Shown: in pieces, positions 1 through 10,541 of the stretch
Layout of the letters: each line of letters opens with the position of its first letter
Numbering within the stretch: position 1 is the first letter of the stretch
Source of the DNA: Serinus canaria
Lineage: Eukaryota > Chordata > Aves > Passeriformes > Fringillidae
Assembly: GCF_022539315.1 (NCBI RefSeq)
Contig: NC_066317.1
Span: forward strand, 67,911,679 to 67,975,678
Direction: 5' to 3'
DNA length: 64,000 nucleotides
Program-made: the position numbers and the translations under genes
The notes under the pieces: generated by a model
The model's database searches: none
Told to the model about the DNA's origin: nothing
Seen by the model: the letters and a program-made list of their open reading frames with translations, nothing else

Positions 1-1202
1 TAACTGGGCTTTGCTCACTGTGGCAAAGCCCACATCCAATATTCAGTGGCTGGCACAGGAGCTGAGGAGCTGCTGCTGCTGATTCCTGCTGTAGATGATG
101 GAGAGAAGGTCCTTAAAAAGGGTAGAATCTCAGAATTTGTGTGAAATTAAAGAACACAGCTCATAAATTGTGACCCATACAATGCATACAGTTATTACCT
201 GCCTAAAAGCAGCTCAAAAATGCTTCTCCTGCTACAGATCCCCCTGTCCTGCAGCAAAAATTTTAACACCTGGCTTTGATTTAAGCTGGAATAGAATGAA
301 GGGATGTGAAGGAGTCCCAAATAGCAAACACCTTCACAGGACAGCCAAGGATAGACAGGACTGTGATCTCCACCTTAGAATGCAGTGACTTAGGGAATGG
401 CACATTCATCCTTGAGGTGACAGTGCTGCTCTGAAATCCATCCTCAGCCTGAGAGCTTTCAACTCTTCCAAGAGAACAAGAAAATACTCAGCCCCTGACA
501 CACAGGCATCATTTTTGGGGTCATCAAGGAATAGTTCAGGTGAGGTATTTGCCACTGGGCTGTGGCAGCAGCTTCTCTTTCCAGCCAAAGAACAAATCAG
601 GGGACCAAGAAACCCCATAATATAAAAATAAACCAAGTTACTGCCAATTTTTGCTGACAGATAAAAGAAAAAGGTAATTCTGCATTCCCTCCATCTTACC
701 TGGACAGCTTAAGCACATTCTATGAGTGCTAAATTACAGGAACTGTCCCAGGAAGCAACTGAGAACCAGAGACCTCCCTGTGCTGAAGCACCAGGCTACA
801 GAGAGACATATTTATGCCACTTTGCCCTCCTGTACACATGCATCAAATAGAAGCATTAAGAAGCAAAGTACAAAGTACCCAGAATAGCCCAAAGTGGAAA
901 AAGATCAAATTTCTCTTCTGCAAGGTGAAATCAGTGGGCTGAAACCCTTTCAGAATGGAAAAGGAGGGGAGCTGAGCCTCCTGCTTTCATGCTGAGCTCT
1001 CCAGCCACCACCAAATGACATGAAAGGTGCTGAGTGTCACTTTGAAAAGACAGCAGTGAACTCCAATCAGAGTTTTCAAAGAGAAGGAAGCAATTTCAGA
1101 GCCTCCTTTTACGCAAGGGCAGGTTAAATGTTTGTACACTCTCCATGCAAGGGCTGGGTGTGCTGCAGGGTTGTTCTGACTTTTTATGAGTAGTCCTGAG
1201 GG
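1..1202. other. Unique non-coding sequence, no gene seen
   Basis: I see no recognisable exon, RNA gene or repeat here. The open frames are short, lack any familiar motif and overlap on opposite strands, as expected by chance in AT-rich DNA. Confidence 0.6.
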
Positions 1203-1864
1203 CCTAAGGCTGACCTGGCTGGAAAAGCCAGAACATGACAGTGAGATAACCAATGGAATGGGGTTTAGAGAGGACCAAAACCCCATTTAAAACAGGCAAA
1301 ACAGGTTCCAGAACAACCCCCACAGTGTGGTATAACCCCCAAGTGTTTTTCAGTGGGCATGGCCATTTATTTAATCTTTTGTTACACCTCCTCTTCTGTG
1401 CTCAATCACTTTGCCCATTTGCCACGCCCTAAGGCTGACCTGGCCAGAAGAGCCAAAATATGACAGTGAGATAACCAATTACATGGGGTTTAGAGAGAAC
1501 CAAAATCCTATTTAAAATGAGTAAAACAGGCTCCAGAGCAACCCCTACAGTGTGGTATAACCCCCAAGTGTTTTTCAGTTTGTGTTACACCTCTTCTTCT
1601 GTGCTCAACCACTTTGCCCATTTGCCACGCCCTAAGGCTGACCTGGCTGGAAAAGGCAGAACATGACAGTGAGATAACCAATTGCATGGGGTTTAGAGAG
1701 AACCAAAATCCCATTTAAAATGAGTAAAACAGGCTCTAGAACAACCCCCTCAGTGTGGTATAACCCCCAGATGTTTTTCAGTGGTCATGGATATTTTTTT
1801 AATCTTGTGTTACACCTCCTCTTCTGTGCAGTGTGTGGGGCACAATCACTTTGCCCATTTGCCA
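1203..1864 (-). repeat. Three-copy tandem array, 203-234 bp units, LTR-like
   Basis: Three diverged head-to-tail copies start at 1203, 1428 and 1631, each opening with CCTAAGGCTGACCTGG. The spacings are 225 and 203 bp, and the last copy runs about 234 bp. Copy 2 lacks about 22 bp that copies 1 and 3 keep after TTTTTCAGT. Copy 3 carries an extra GTGTGTGGGGCA-like insertion near its end. On the minus strand the unit contains an AATAAA signal (TTTATT at 1366-1371 on plus) and resembles part of an ERV LTR. The array is therefore probably an LTR fragment that was tandemly amplified. Family identity is inferred. Short open frames on the minus strand repeat with the unit and are not genes. Confidence 0.7.
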
Positions 1865-2860
1865 GTGGCAGATTTTGCTGCCCATTTGTTTAACATTTCC
1901 TCTGCTAAGGGAAACTCACATTGCCTTAGACACTGCTCAGTGTCAGGTTCACCAGGGCACTGCTGGCATATCATTATATCAGATTGCAATGTAACACCAA
2001 ACTGCTTTGCCTTAATCATGTTCTATTTTTCAAAGGGCAAAGGTTTCCATCTTCTCGTTTTTTTTCCAACTCTAGGAGGCTCAAAAAATATCAATTTAAC
2101 ACTGCCCTGAAAATACAAGTCAACATAATGCCTTGTTTCAGAAAGAGTAGGTAAGAAAGCAGATTTTTGCCTCAGAAAAAAGGTTCCAAGAAGTACACAG
2201 GATAAACACTGACCATATACACTGATTCCTAAAGTGGCTCCATTGGAGCTCTTTGATACCAGCAGAATTAATTGCAGCATTGTGCAACAGAGTTGGAAAA
2301 ACTGGGGAGAAAGATTTTGAATGTTCCTGCAAATGGCAGGCTGAGCAGTTTGCTGCTGAAATCTCAGTGTTTTGTTCAAGAAGGTTCAGGTGGATGCACT
2401 GATGTTTAGCACAATGGGGGCACAAAACAAAAGCTGCCCAGGGCTGCTGTAAGCGTGCTAGAACAGTCTCAATGGGACTGCTCTCACAAACATTTTGGAA
2501 AGCTCTCTTTTCAAAAAAGTCACTTTGCTAGTGCATTGTGTCGTGTTGTGGCCATGCCTCACCCTTGCATGTGATTTGATTTAATGGGTCAGTGGGAATG
2601 ATCTGGGGACACGTGGGAGCTGTCCCCTGTCTGCATCACGGGGTGGTCAGAGGGAAATGTCAGGGTGCTTTGAGGAGGATTCCACAGGATTGCTCATTTG
2701 TGCTGCAGGCTGGGAACATTTCAAGCCTGGAGGGTGGCTCAGTTTGCAAATAATGCCTGAGTCACCACTTAGATGGAAATAGAAGGGGGGAAAGGATTTT
2801 TTATTTTAGAAAGATGTCATGTGAGGGTGGTGACACATCCTACACAGACAGACCATGGGT
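1865..2860. other. Unique non-coding sequence
   Basis: No repeat or exon is recognised. Two overlapping minus-strand open frames (about 2023-2425) have no recognisable domain and sit in ordinary AT-rich sequence. Confidence 0.55.
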
Positions 2861-2917
2861 AGAATCACAGAATCATAGCTTGGGTTGGAAGGGACCTTAA
2901 AGATCATCCAGCTCCAG
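2861..2917 (-). mobile_element. CR1 LINE, 3' end fragment
   Basis: The plus strand reads AGAATCACAGAATCATAG, then TTGGGTTGGAAGGGACC. This is the reverse complement of the CR1 3' terminus with its short terminal direct repeats. The element is therefore on the minus strand with its 3' end at the left. Only about 57 bp remain, which is typical of extreme 5' truncation. No coding sequence is left. Confidence 0.85.
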
Positions 2918-3305
2918 CTAATAATAATCATCAGCTCTGTTCTCTGAAGAAAATAGGTCTAGAAGTAGAAAAATCTACCAACCAAAGATAGCTTGGTATG
3001 AGGGCAGAGAAGATGCCACTTCATCACTACATCCTTTAAGGACATGGTTAAATCAGTAATTTTCAGAGACAGTTAAAACACACTCCATTTGTCCTCGAAA
3101 CAAATTTGTCCTCTACCTCCCTGATGGATCCTACAATGAGAACCAGGGTTGGTCAGACAGGATTTCAGGAGCTGGGAGGTTCAGGTGGGTTCAGAAGGAG
3201 AAGGGAGCACAGCTTTCAAGCTGAACCAAGACAGGCAGTGAAGGATAATTCCCTTTTGAGTAGGCAGCTCTGGATGCCTCCTGGAGCAGGGAATGCTTCC
3301 CTAAC
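2918..3305. other. Unique flank between CR1 and LTR
   Basis: Nothing recognisable. The stretch runs from the truncated CR1 to the left target-site copy of the LTR that starts at 3306. Confidence 0.5.
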
Positions 3306-3963
3306 TGTTGGGAAGGATGAAAGTTTGAGAAGGAAGTCCACAGATATGTGTGCTTAGCAGAAAGATTTTTGAATGTAGAATCTGAAACAGGAATAGAGAT
3401 GGAAGCAAGTTTTGATAGAGAAGAAAAGAATTGCTGAGCCAGTCTGACTGGATAACCAAGGAGCAAAGGGTGTGTGAGTTAGAGGGGTTTTTATGGCTCA
3501 GAGCAAAGGATAAACCCACCCCAAACAAGAAGATGTTTTCACCAAGCAGAAAGAGAGCACAGGCAAACAAGGCAGCAAATGGTGCAAGTAGAAAAAAGGG
3601 CTCAGAATTTTCTACTGCAAGAAAACTGCAAAACAACTTCTAGCTCAAACTGCAATGTACTGACTGTGAGTGATTGGGGAATGGTAACATGAATATGGTA
3701 ATTACAGCAGTTATGATGGGCTATAGGTAACAGTTAAGGTATAGATTGGTTCTATGTATGATGATGCTGAGCAAAGTCAAGTCTAGAATGCACTAGACTA
3801 ACCTAACCTAAACTCAGGGTCTGCAGGCCTGCCTGCAGCTGGAGCTGACAGTGTGGGCACAGCTCTGTCACCCACCACCCTGCACTGCTGGGACACCTTG
3901 GATGGAATAAACTGCATTTTGGAGAGCCCCTGGAGTCCTGCATCCCTCATTCAGGCTCTTACA
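3306..3963 (+). mobile_element. Solo ERV LTR, 658 bp, ERVK-like
   Basis: The proposed element opens with TGTTGGGAAGG and closes with CTCTTACA. It is flanked by CCTAAC (3300-3305) and CCCAAC (3964-3969), a 6 bp target duplication with one mismatch. An AATAAA polyadenylation signal lies at 3906-3911, near the 3' end, as expected for an R/U5 boundary on the plus strand. No tRNA primer site or gag/pol/env sequence adjoins it, so it is a solo LTR left by LTR-LTR recombination. The 6 bp duplication fits beta-type (ERVK) integration. The 5' boundary is less certain than the 3' one. Confidence 0.65.
3906..3911 (+). promoter_or_regulatory. LTR polyadenylation signal AATAAA
   Basis: A canonical hexamer sits about 50 bp before the 3' end of the 3306-3963 LTR, the expected place for the retroviral R region. 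It supports the plus orientation. There is no evidence that it is used today. Confidence 0.55.
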
Positions 3964-4028
3964 CCCAACCCCTTCATGGCAGTGGCAGCTCAGTGGATGT
4001 CACCTCTCAAGAGCAAGAACTGAGGCAT

Positions 4029-4066
4029 GTACAAATGGATGGCCAAGTACAAATGGATGGCCAAGT
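4029..4066. repeat. Short tandem duplication
   Basis: GTACAAATGGATGGCCAA occurs twice in direct succession, apparently by replication slippage. Confidence 0.8.
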
Positions 4067-4219
4067 TTGTCATCTAAAAATTAAAGCCAAAGGTGGGAAG
4101 GTTGTGTTCAAAAGCAATGGGATTTTTCTTGGTCACTTGATCAGGAAGGAAGAGAAAAAAGGGTTATATTGAAGGGTTTAAAGGACATTTTTACTCTTAC
4201 TAGAACCTATATAACATTA

Positions 4220-4232
4220 CTCTCTCTCTCTC

Positions 4233-4311
<79 letters not shown>

Positions 4312-4320
4312 GTATGTATT
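4220..4320. repeat. Compound microsatellite (CT)n(TA)n(TATG)n
   Basis: About 50 bp of CT (one ATA interruption near 4233) passes directly into about 29 bp of TA and then about 22 bp of TATG. The 60-residue open frame through it (Ser/Leu then Tyr/Ile) is a by-product of the repeat. Confidence 0.95.
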
Positions 4321-5577
4321 TACTTTAATTTTTGGCAACACAATAAGGTAACAGGACTAAGGTATTGTGATTGATGAACAAAAGTAAATAATTTTTTCCA
4401 CCCACAAACATCACAGCTGGATAGGAAAATACAGAAGGATGTCATTCAAAGTTACTGTTTCCTTCATTTAAGTACTTACAGCAGCAATCAGGATTTCCAA
4501 GAGTTTGGGAGGAAAAAAGTGATTACAATCAAGAAATCTCCAGCTATAAACTGATTTGAAGCCTCCCTTATTTCCTTCCTTCTGTGTGGCAAAAGGCAGT
4601 GGGAAATGAGTCCCACCAAGTCAGCATTGAGGGATGTTCTGTGAATAATTGATGGCAGTTTTTTGGTTTGTCACATTAATAAACCAGAGGGCAGAGAAGC
4701 ATCTCCAGGACACCAGAGACCAGAGGAGAAAGGGTGCAAAGGTTAAAATAGAGTCCATATGGTTTTTTGGCTCATATAATATCAAAATAGGAGGAGGAGA
4801 GCATTTTTCCAGCCATATAATTTGAAATTGTCCTTACAGAGCAAAGCTGTGACTTCCTGTGTCCTGGTGCTCTTTAATTCATTAATTATTCCCTCTCAAG
4901 GACTCACTGTGTGTAGGGATGAGACAAGCCCTGCTTGGAGTGCAGGAATTTGCTGATGACTTCTTCACCCATACTTGAGCTCAAAGACATCACACAGGAT
5001 GGATGGATGGATGGAAGTTAGGCAAAAGAAATATGCAAAAATTTCAGACGAAAAAATCAGAGAAACTATTTTAAAACTTGTTTTTAGTTGCCACCAGCTG
5101 CCAAATGTTGTTTTTTACACCATATACTGACAAGTGAACAGCAAACCCAGGCCCATAGGGAAAGCTGTGCCTAACTAAGCCTCTTGGAAAGTAACATTTG
5201 GCTGTCATGCAATTAAGTTTATTTGAATTAATCAGCTTCTTGAACTGTCTGGGCAAATGTTCACCCTGGAGACAGTTGATTTGTAGCAGTTTTCAGTGGT
5301 GCATAACGAAATTACCCTAAAAATCAAACTGCAGGCCTGGGTAAACAACCACCTGTAGGTGATTTCCCATGAGTTATGGAAATCCCTCTCCACAGCAGTC
5401 ACTGGCCTTAAAGTTACCCTGGCTGGAAGAGATTTCAGGAGCCAAATTTTCCACTCAGAGCAAGGGCAGCTGAGAGGGCAGCCCAGAGAGCTCAAGGCTT
5501 TACCCCCTCAGCTTTTCAAGGATGATATTCACCCTTGGCCAGGCTCTGTGTCTGTTGCATGAACAAAATAAAATGTG
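4321..5577. other. Unique non-coding sequence with a small GGAT tract
   Basis: A (GGAT)4 run lies at about 4999-5016. Otherwise no exon or dispersed repeat is recognised. Short frames on both strands around 5232-5562 overlap each other and have no familiar motif. Confidence 0.55.
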
Positions 5578-6021
5578 TGTGGCATTCACACTCTTTGAAA
5601 AAATTCTTTTGCACATGATTTTCTCCTGGGAAGCTGAGAAGCCTCAGAGAAAAGGAAAACAATTCTTATCTCATTTGCTTCTCCTGTGCTGTGCTCATGC
5701 GGAATGTGTTTGGAGATTGTTCACCCACAGGTGATTGTTCCATTGCATTCTGCTGGGAGTTGTTTTCACTCTTTGGCCAGTCAGGGCCAAGCTGTGTCAG
5801 GACTCTGGAGAGAGTCAGGAGTTTTCATTTTTATCTCTTTAGACTTCTGTCTGTATCCTTTCTTCATTCTTTAGTTACTAAAGTATAATATATACTATAG
5901 TAGTATTATATTATAGTATACTATAATATAATATAGTATTATAAAATAATAAATTAGCCTTCTAAGAACATGGAGATAAATAATTTCTGTCTTTGTCAGG
6001 GCATTCCCTGCAAATACAATA
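5578..6021 (+). mobile_element. Solo ERV LTR, 444 bp (copy A)
   Basis: The LTR opens TGTGGCATTCACA and closes CAAATACAATA. It is flanked by a perfect 6 bp target duplication, AATGTG, at 5572-5577 and 6022-6027. The core at about 5628-5870 is nearly identical to the LTR at 61616-62027. An AT-rich block near 5880-5955 includes a perfect palindrome and AATAAA-like hexamers. No internal retroviral sequence flanks it. A 6 bp duplication points to an ERVK-like integrase. Short open frames inside it (5522-5888) are not genes. Confidence 0.85.
5904..5933. repeat. 30 bp perfect AT palindrome inside LTR
   Basis: The segment equals its own reverse complement and is centred on TATAGTATACTATA. Outside it, similar AT repeats continue imperfectly. 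It could extrude as a cruciform, but this is only a sequence-level property. Confidence 0.85.
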
Positions 6022-6027
6022 AATGTG

Positions 6028-7079
6028 TTCATACAAATTGCTTCCAGTTTACTTGTTTTACCCTGTATTTGCAATAAGAGCATGCAAAAGACCAGTGAGT
6101 GCAGTTTAGCTGATAAATGCCTCTGCTTTAACCACAGCAGTGTCAGTGCTTGCAATATTTCCACAGGGAGCTACCTGTACAAACACTGTTTAAATGAGGA
6201 GGCTGCTGACCCAGATTACAGCCTCCAGATGCTGCTGGAAAACTAGGAAATGAGCACCACAGTAATTGAAGTAAATAATCGAGCACCCTACAGGTTAGAA
6301 TGAGGTGCTTACAGTGTTCCTATCCTCTGCAAATTAATTTTGTCCTGTTTTAAGTATGATAGCAGAGTAACTTCAATTTTTATCACCACATAAATAGTAT
6401 AAAATAGGTTTTATTGGTGCCACAGTCCTTTTTTGCAGGGAGATTGTCTTGAAACCATTGAATGCACCAAAAGACAACTCTACTGCTTAGCTAAGTCTGT
6501 GGACATGGAGGGATTAAGTTTCTGCAAGCAGAGCTGCCAGCAGTGTATTTCTGTAGTGTGCACATTTTCAAGGCAAGATAGGTCTCTCTGAAGGAAGAAA
6601 ACAAAATATTACCCAGGGGTGTTTGGGACATTTCTAAGAAATTGCCTTTTCTTTGATGAAATGCAGTTTCATCAAAACATATTTTTTTTTATTACTTTTC
6701 TTGAAGCAAACTAGATATCAATTTTCTCAGAAAAGGCGTTTGGGTGCAGACAGGATTTCTTGTAGAATTGAAAAGAGATGGGGATAAGGGACACAGAGCC
6801 ACCATCCCCTATTTCAAAGAGCTATTACCTCAGTGGGAAAGAGACAGGAGAGGCTCTGAATCTGGTATTCCCAACACAACCAGCTAAACTGGAGTGCTCC
6901 AGGTGCCAGAAGGAAGCAACACATGCTCCACAGTTTTGGTTGGTTCCAGTTTGCAAAGGGAGCTCAAGAGGAACCTGAGCTCCATGTCCCCTTGAGAAAG
7001 GGGCTGAACCACTCAGGGGCTGTGATCCTGAAATGTTTTGGAAATTTCTTGGATTTTTTGGTCACAACATGTTAGAACC
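6028..7079. other. Unique non-coding sequence
   Basis: No recognised repeat or exon. The open frames at 6025-6246 and 6778-6978 are short and lack motifs. Confidence 0.5.
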
Positions 7080-7164
7080 TTCCTTTCCCTTTCCCCTTTC
7101 CTTTCCCCTTTCCCTTCCCTTCCCTTCCCTTCCCTTCCCTTCCCTTCCCTTCCCTTCCCTTCCC
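7080..7164. repeat. Pyrimidine pentanucleotide array (CCCTT)n
   Basis: About 85 bp of C/T only: irregular TTTCCC units for the first 40 bp, then regular CCCTT repeats. The Ser/Pro/Phe-rich open frame across it is an artefact. Confidence 0.95.
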
Positions 7165-8224
7165 ACTTTATCCCAAAATTAATGTTTTATTTGGAGTTTT
7201 TCTCCACACACAGACACATTATTTTTCAAATCCCACATTTATTTGCCAAGACAGAAGAGCTGCTTCCTGCCCTGCTCTGATATTAACTGCTTGGTTCCTC
7301 AGGTTTGATCCCATTGTTGCTCCCTGCCCATAAATCTTGTTTAGTCAATAGGATTTGCCTGCCTGAAGGAATGCATGATCAACTGCATAGAGAAGCAGAA
7401 AATAGATTTTTGTGTTTCACATCCTTAATTTTTTTTTTTTTTTTTTTGTTGGGAAATAATTCCCAAAGCTGTTTCTGGCTAATATTTCTTTTTCCTCACT
7501 GAACTATTTTCTTACACTTTTGGCTTGCTGAAGGATATGAACTGGAATCTCATTTATCAAGTCTTTTAGTCTAAATTTTACTTTTCCTTCTGTTTTCTGA
7601 GTTTGCTGTACTTAAACATTTATTTCAACATTTTATTCCAACACCTTTGGCTCGATGCTTTCTCTCTCAAGAAGTTTGAATCCTTGATTCAGACAGGTTG
7701 AGCAGTCCAGCACACATTGAGGAAATCCAGCAATATTCCAGAAATCCTTGGAGTATTGCAACATGAGATGGAATATTGTGGGCAAACTGGAGAACCCACA
7801 GTGAGAAACCCTTTAGTGACAATGAAATAGATTCAATAACCTGGCCAGAGGGGATGTTTCCTACAAACACCCTTTTCTGTCACTTGGTTGGTTATGTCAC
7901 TTCTTAGGGCACTCCTCTCTAAGTTTCAATGTTGACAATTATTTTGAAAGTGTTTAAGCCCTTGAGCTGAGAGTTTGCAGGAATCTGTTGCACATGTTAA
8001 TTATATTTTAAAAAAAAATCTCATAATTTGACTACTATCAATTCATCTTTTGGACAGTGGCCAGCACCACAAATTGTGCAGCAGAGAGGGGAAAATTAGA
8101 TTTTCTATTCATCTATAATCTGTTGTTTATTTCAATGTTGCCCTCACAGTTTTTTTTCCCCTGAATCTTTTCCCTTCACAATAAATTAATTCACATTAGA
8201 TGACAGTGCTCAAGATGTCTGCAC
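7165..8224. other. Unique AT-rich sequence with a poly(T) run
   Basis: A poly(T) tract lies at about 7430-7447. No exon or clear element is seen. The right part may be a more decayed extension of the ancient CR1 that begins near 8225. Confidence 0.5.
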
Positions 8225-9275
8225 ACCTCTGACTTAGGCCATGGCTTTATAATATTCCCAGCCTTAAAACCTTTCCCATCTCTGAATATATGTTGGCATT
8301 TTGTTTGCTTCTTGATCCCTGCTGTGCACTGAGCAGATGTTTTCATGGAGTGGTCCTCAGTGACAGCAAGATCTTTTTCTTGAATAATTACAGTTAATTT
8401 ATAACTCAGCTATGCATATGAGCAGCTGAATTGTCCTTTCCAGCATGTGTCTCCTCAAATTTGTCTGCAGTGAATTTCATCTGTCATGAATGTTGTGCAC
8501 AGAGTTCAGTCTGGCCATCTAGAATTCTCCAAAGTTTATTTAGTTATTTAGTCTTGGCCAATCTAAATTATGTCACATAAACCACATTTTTCCTGGGGAA
8601 AAAAAACCCCAAACATACATACATATACATATATATACACATATATATATACACATACATATATATATATATATTTTATATGTATATATATATGTATATA
8701 TGTGTGTGTATATATATATATATGTGTGTGTATATATATATATATGTATATGTATATATAATGCTGCTGAAGGCTTTGTTCCAGATTATTTACAATATTT
8801 TTTGTTATTTGTCTCAGCTGCTGCCTGGACTTTGCAAGATATTTTTCATGTCAAAAAGAAAGTAGAAGCCATCCCCCAAGGAGTTCAGTTTTGAGGCAAG
8901 GGATCCACAATATAACTGAAATATTCGAGGTGATCATTAACTACACCTTGCTAATATAAAATAGTTTTTTAAAGGATAATTATAGAATTTTTGATGACTT
9001 TTGGTAAAAAACCCCAACTGTTCATAGTTACACTTCAGTTTATTCAGTGTCCCTGTAGGAACATTGCAGGGCTTCATTCTTTTGTGGATTCCTTTGACAA
9101 TTATCCATGAAATGTGACTGTCAAGCCTCACCCTTTTTTATCTTTTTACCAGTTTTTAACCCCAGGCAGAACCTTACCCCATGATAGATGACTTTCTTAA
9201 GCAGCTTTTTTGTAAGGAATGCTGTTAAAACCTTTTTAATAAATAATGTTAACTGCTACTCCTCTCACCACTCTA
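8225..9275 (-). mobile_element. Ancient CR1 LINE fragment, about 1 kb
   Basis: Blocks on the plus strand match the reverse complement of old reptile/bird CR1 in order. The first covers TTTGTTTGCTTCTTGATCC and CACTGAGCAGATGTTTTCAT near 8300-8350. The second covers AATTTCATCTGTCATGAATG near 8472. The third covers TTTTTACCAGTTTTTAACC and the following CCCATGATAG and CTTAAGCAGC motifs near 9140-9210. The blocks are strongly diverged, and the reading frame is destroyed. A TA-rich microsatellite (8613-8761) has expanded within it. Its age contrasts with the younger CR1 3' ends elsewhere. Exact ends are uncertain. Confidence 0.65.
8613..8761. repeat. Compound TA/CA microsatellite
   Basis: About 150 bp of alternating purine-pyrimidine repeat (ACAT, TATA, GTGTA). 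It lies inside the ancient CR1 and splits its alignment. Tyr/Ile-rich open frames in several phases here are artefacts. Confidence 0.95.
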
Positions 9276-9379
9276 TTACCAACATCCTCAGGCTCAGACC
9301 CAGCAGTCAATCCCTGTTTAGCAAAACATTTTGTCACGAGCTAAAAACTAAACACAAATCCCAGAGTTTGGTGGGGGAG

Positions 9380-9785
9380 TATTGTATTTGTGGGGTTCCT
9401 GCACAATGGAAGGAATGATGAATCTGGCTCTATGTTCTTAGAGGGTTAATCCATTATTTTATGATATTATTTTATTATTTTATGATACTATATTATATTA
9501 AAGAATACAAAAAGGATACTTACAGAAGGCTAAAAAGATAATAATGAAACTCCTGACTCTTTCCAGAGCCTTGGCCCTGACTGGCCAAAGAGTCAAAACA
9601 ATTCACATGAAACCAATGGAACAATCACCTGTGGGTAAACAATTTCCAAACACATTCCACATGTGAGCACAACACAGGAGAAGCAAATGAGATAATTATT
9701 GTTTTCATTTTTCTCTGAGGCTTCTCAACTTCCCAGGAAAAGAATCCTGGGCAAAGAGATGTTTCCAGAAAATATGTCAGTGACA
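9380..9785 (-). mobile_element. Solo ERV LTR, 406 bp (copy B)
   Basis: On the plus strand it starts TATTGTATTTGTGGGG and ends AATATGTCAGTGACA, the reverse complement of an LTR related to copies A and F. Flanks are GGGGAG (9374-9379) and GAGGAG (9786-9791), a likely 6 bp target duplication with one change. Sense-strand AATAAA-like signals lie in the AT-rich block at about 9450-9500. No internal ERV sequence is present. Confidence 0.75.
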
Positions 9786-9791
9786 GAGGAG

Positions 9792-10169
9792 AGCTGGATT
9801 TAACCATGTTTCCAGCTTTGCTGAACAGGTGATTTGCAGAGCAGATTAAGCTGAGCAGGGACTTGGACATCCAAAGAATTCTTTATTATGTTATCTTAAT
9901 CTCTCAGCCTTCTGCCTTCATCTCTTTTTTTTTCATCCCAGCCACCTGCTGTGTGTGTAATCCAGGGATTGGAATTCTCCTGGGATGCTGACCTCTCTGC
10001 TTTGCTACCTGCCTGACTGCCCCTTTGTACAAGGAAACACCCACCCACTTGGTTTCCTAAAGAAATGTTGTAGGTGTGTGTAGTAAAGTAGTAGTAGCCT
10101 TTCCAGTAGTTTGGAATGTCTGGGAACTTTCCTGAGTGCTTGAGTGCTGTTTGTGAGGGTAACACTGGC
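9792..10169. other. Unique spacer between LTR B and CR1
   Basis: Nothing recognised. The minus-strand open frame of 177 residues spanning 9896-10429 is mostly antisense CR1 and is not a gene. Confidence 0.5.
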
Positions 10170-10541
10170 TGGCTGAGAGGGACAGGGCTGTTCAGCCTGG
10201 AGAAGAGAATATTCCAGGGAGACTTTCCAGGACCTAAAAAGATTTCAAAAGAGCTGGAGAGAGACTGAGGACAAGGGATGGAGGGACAGACACAGGGAAT
10301 GGCTTCTACTGCCAGAGGGCAGGGATGGGTGGGATATTGGGAAGGAATTGTTCCCTGTGAGGGTGCTGAGCCCTGGCACAGGGTGCCCAGAGAAGCTGTG
10401 GCTGCCCCTGGATTCCTGAAAGTGCCCAAGGCCAGGCTGGATGGGGCTTGGAGAACCCTGGGATAGAGAAAGTTGTCCCTGCTCAGGGCAGGAGCTGTAA
10501 GTGGATGATCTCTGATGTCTCTGTCTGGGATTCTGTGGATA
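10170..10541 (+). mobile_element. CR1 LINE, 3' region
   Basis: The fragment begins with the block CTGTTCAGCCTGGAGAAGAG. It continues with CCTGGCACAGGGTGCCCAGA and CAAGGCCAGGCTGGATGGGG, and ends near GGGATTCTGTGGA. These are successive parts of the CR1 3' UTR on the plus strand. About 370 bp are kept. The terminal repeats are degenerate. Confidence 0.88.

Noticed and set aside
9896..10429. 177-residue minus-strand frame
   Set aside because: Most of it is antisense to a CR1 3' UTR, which has no coding function on that strand.
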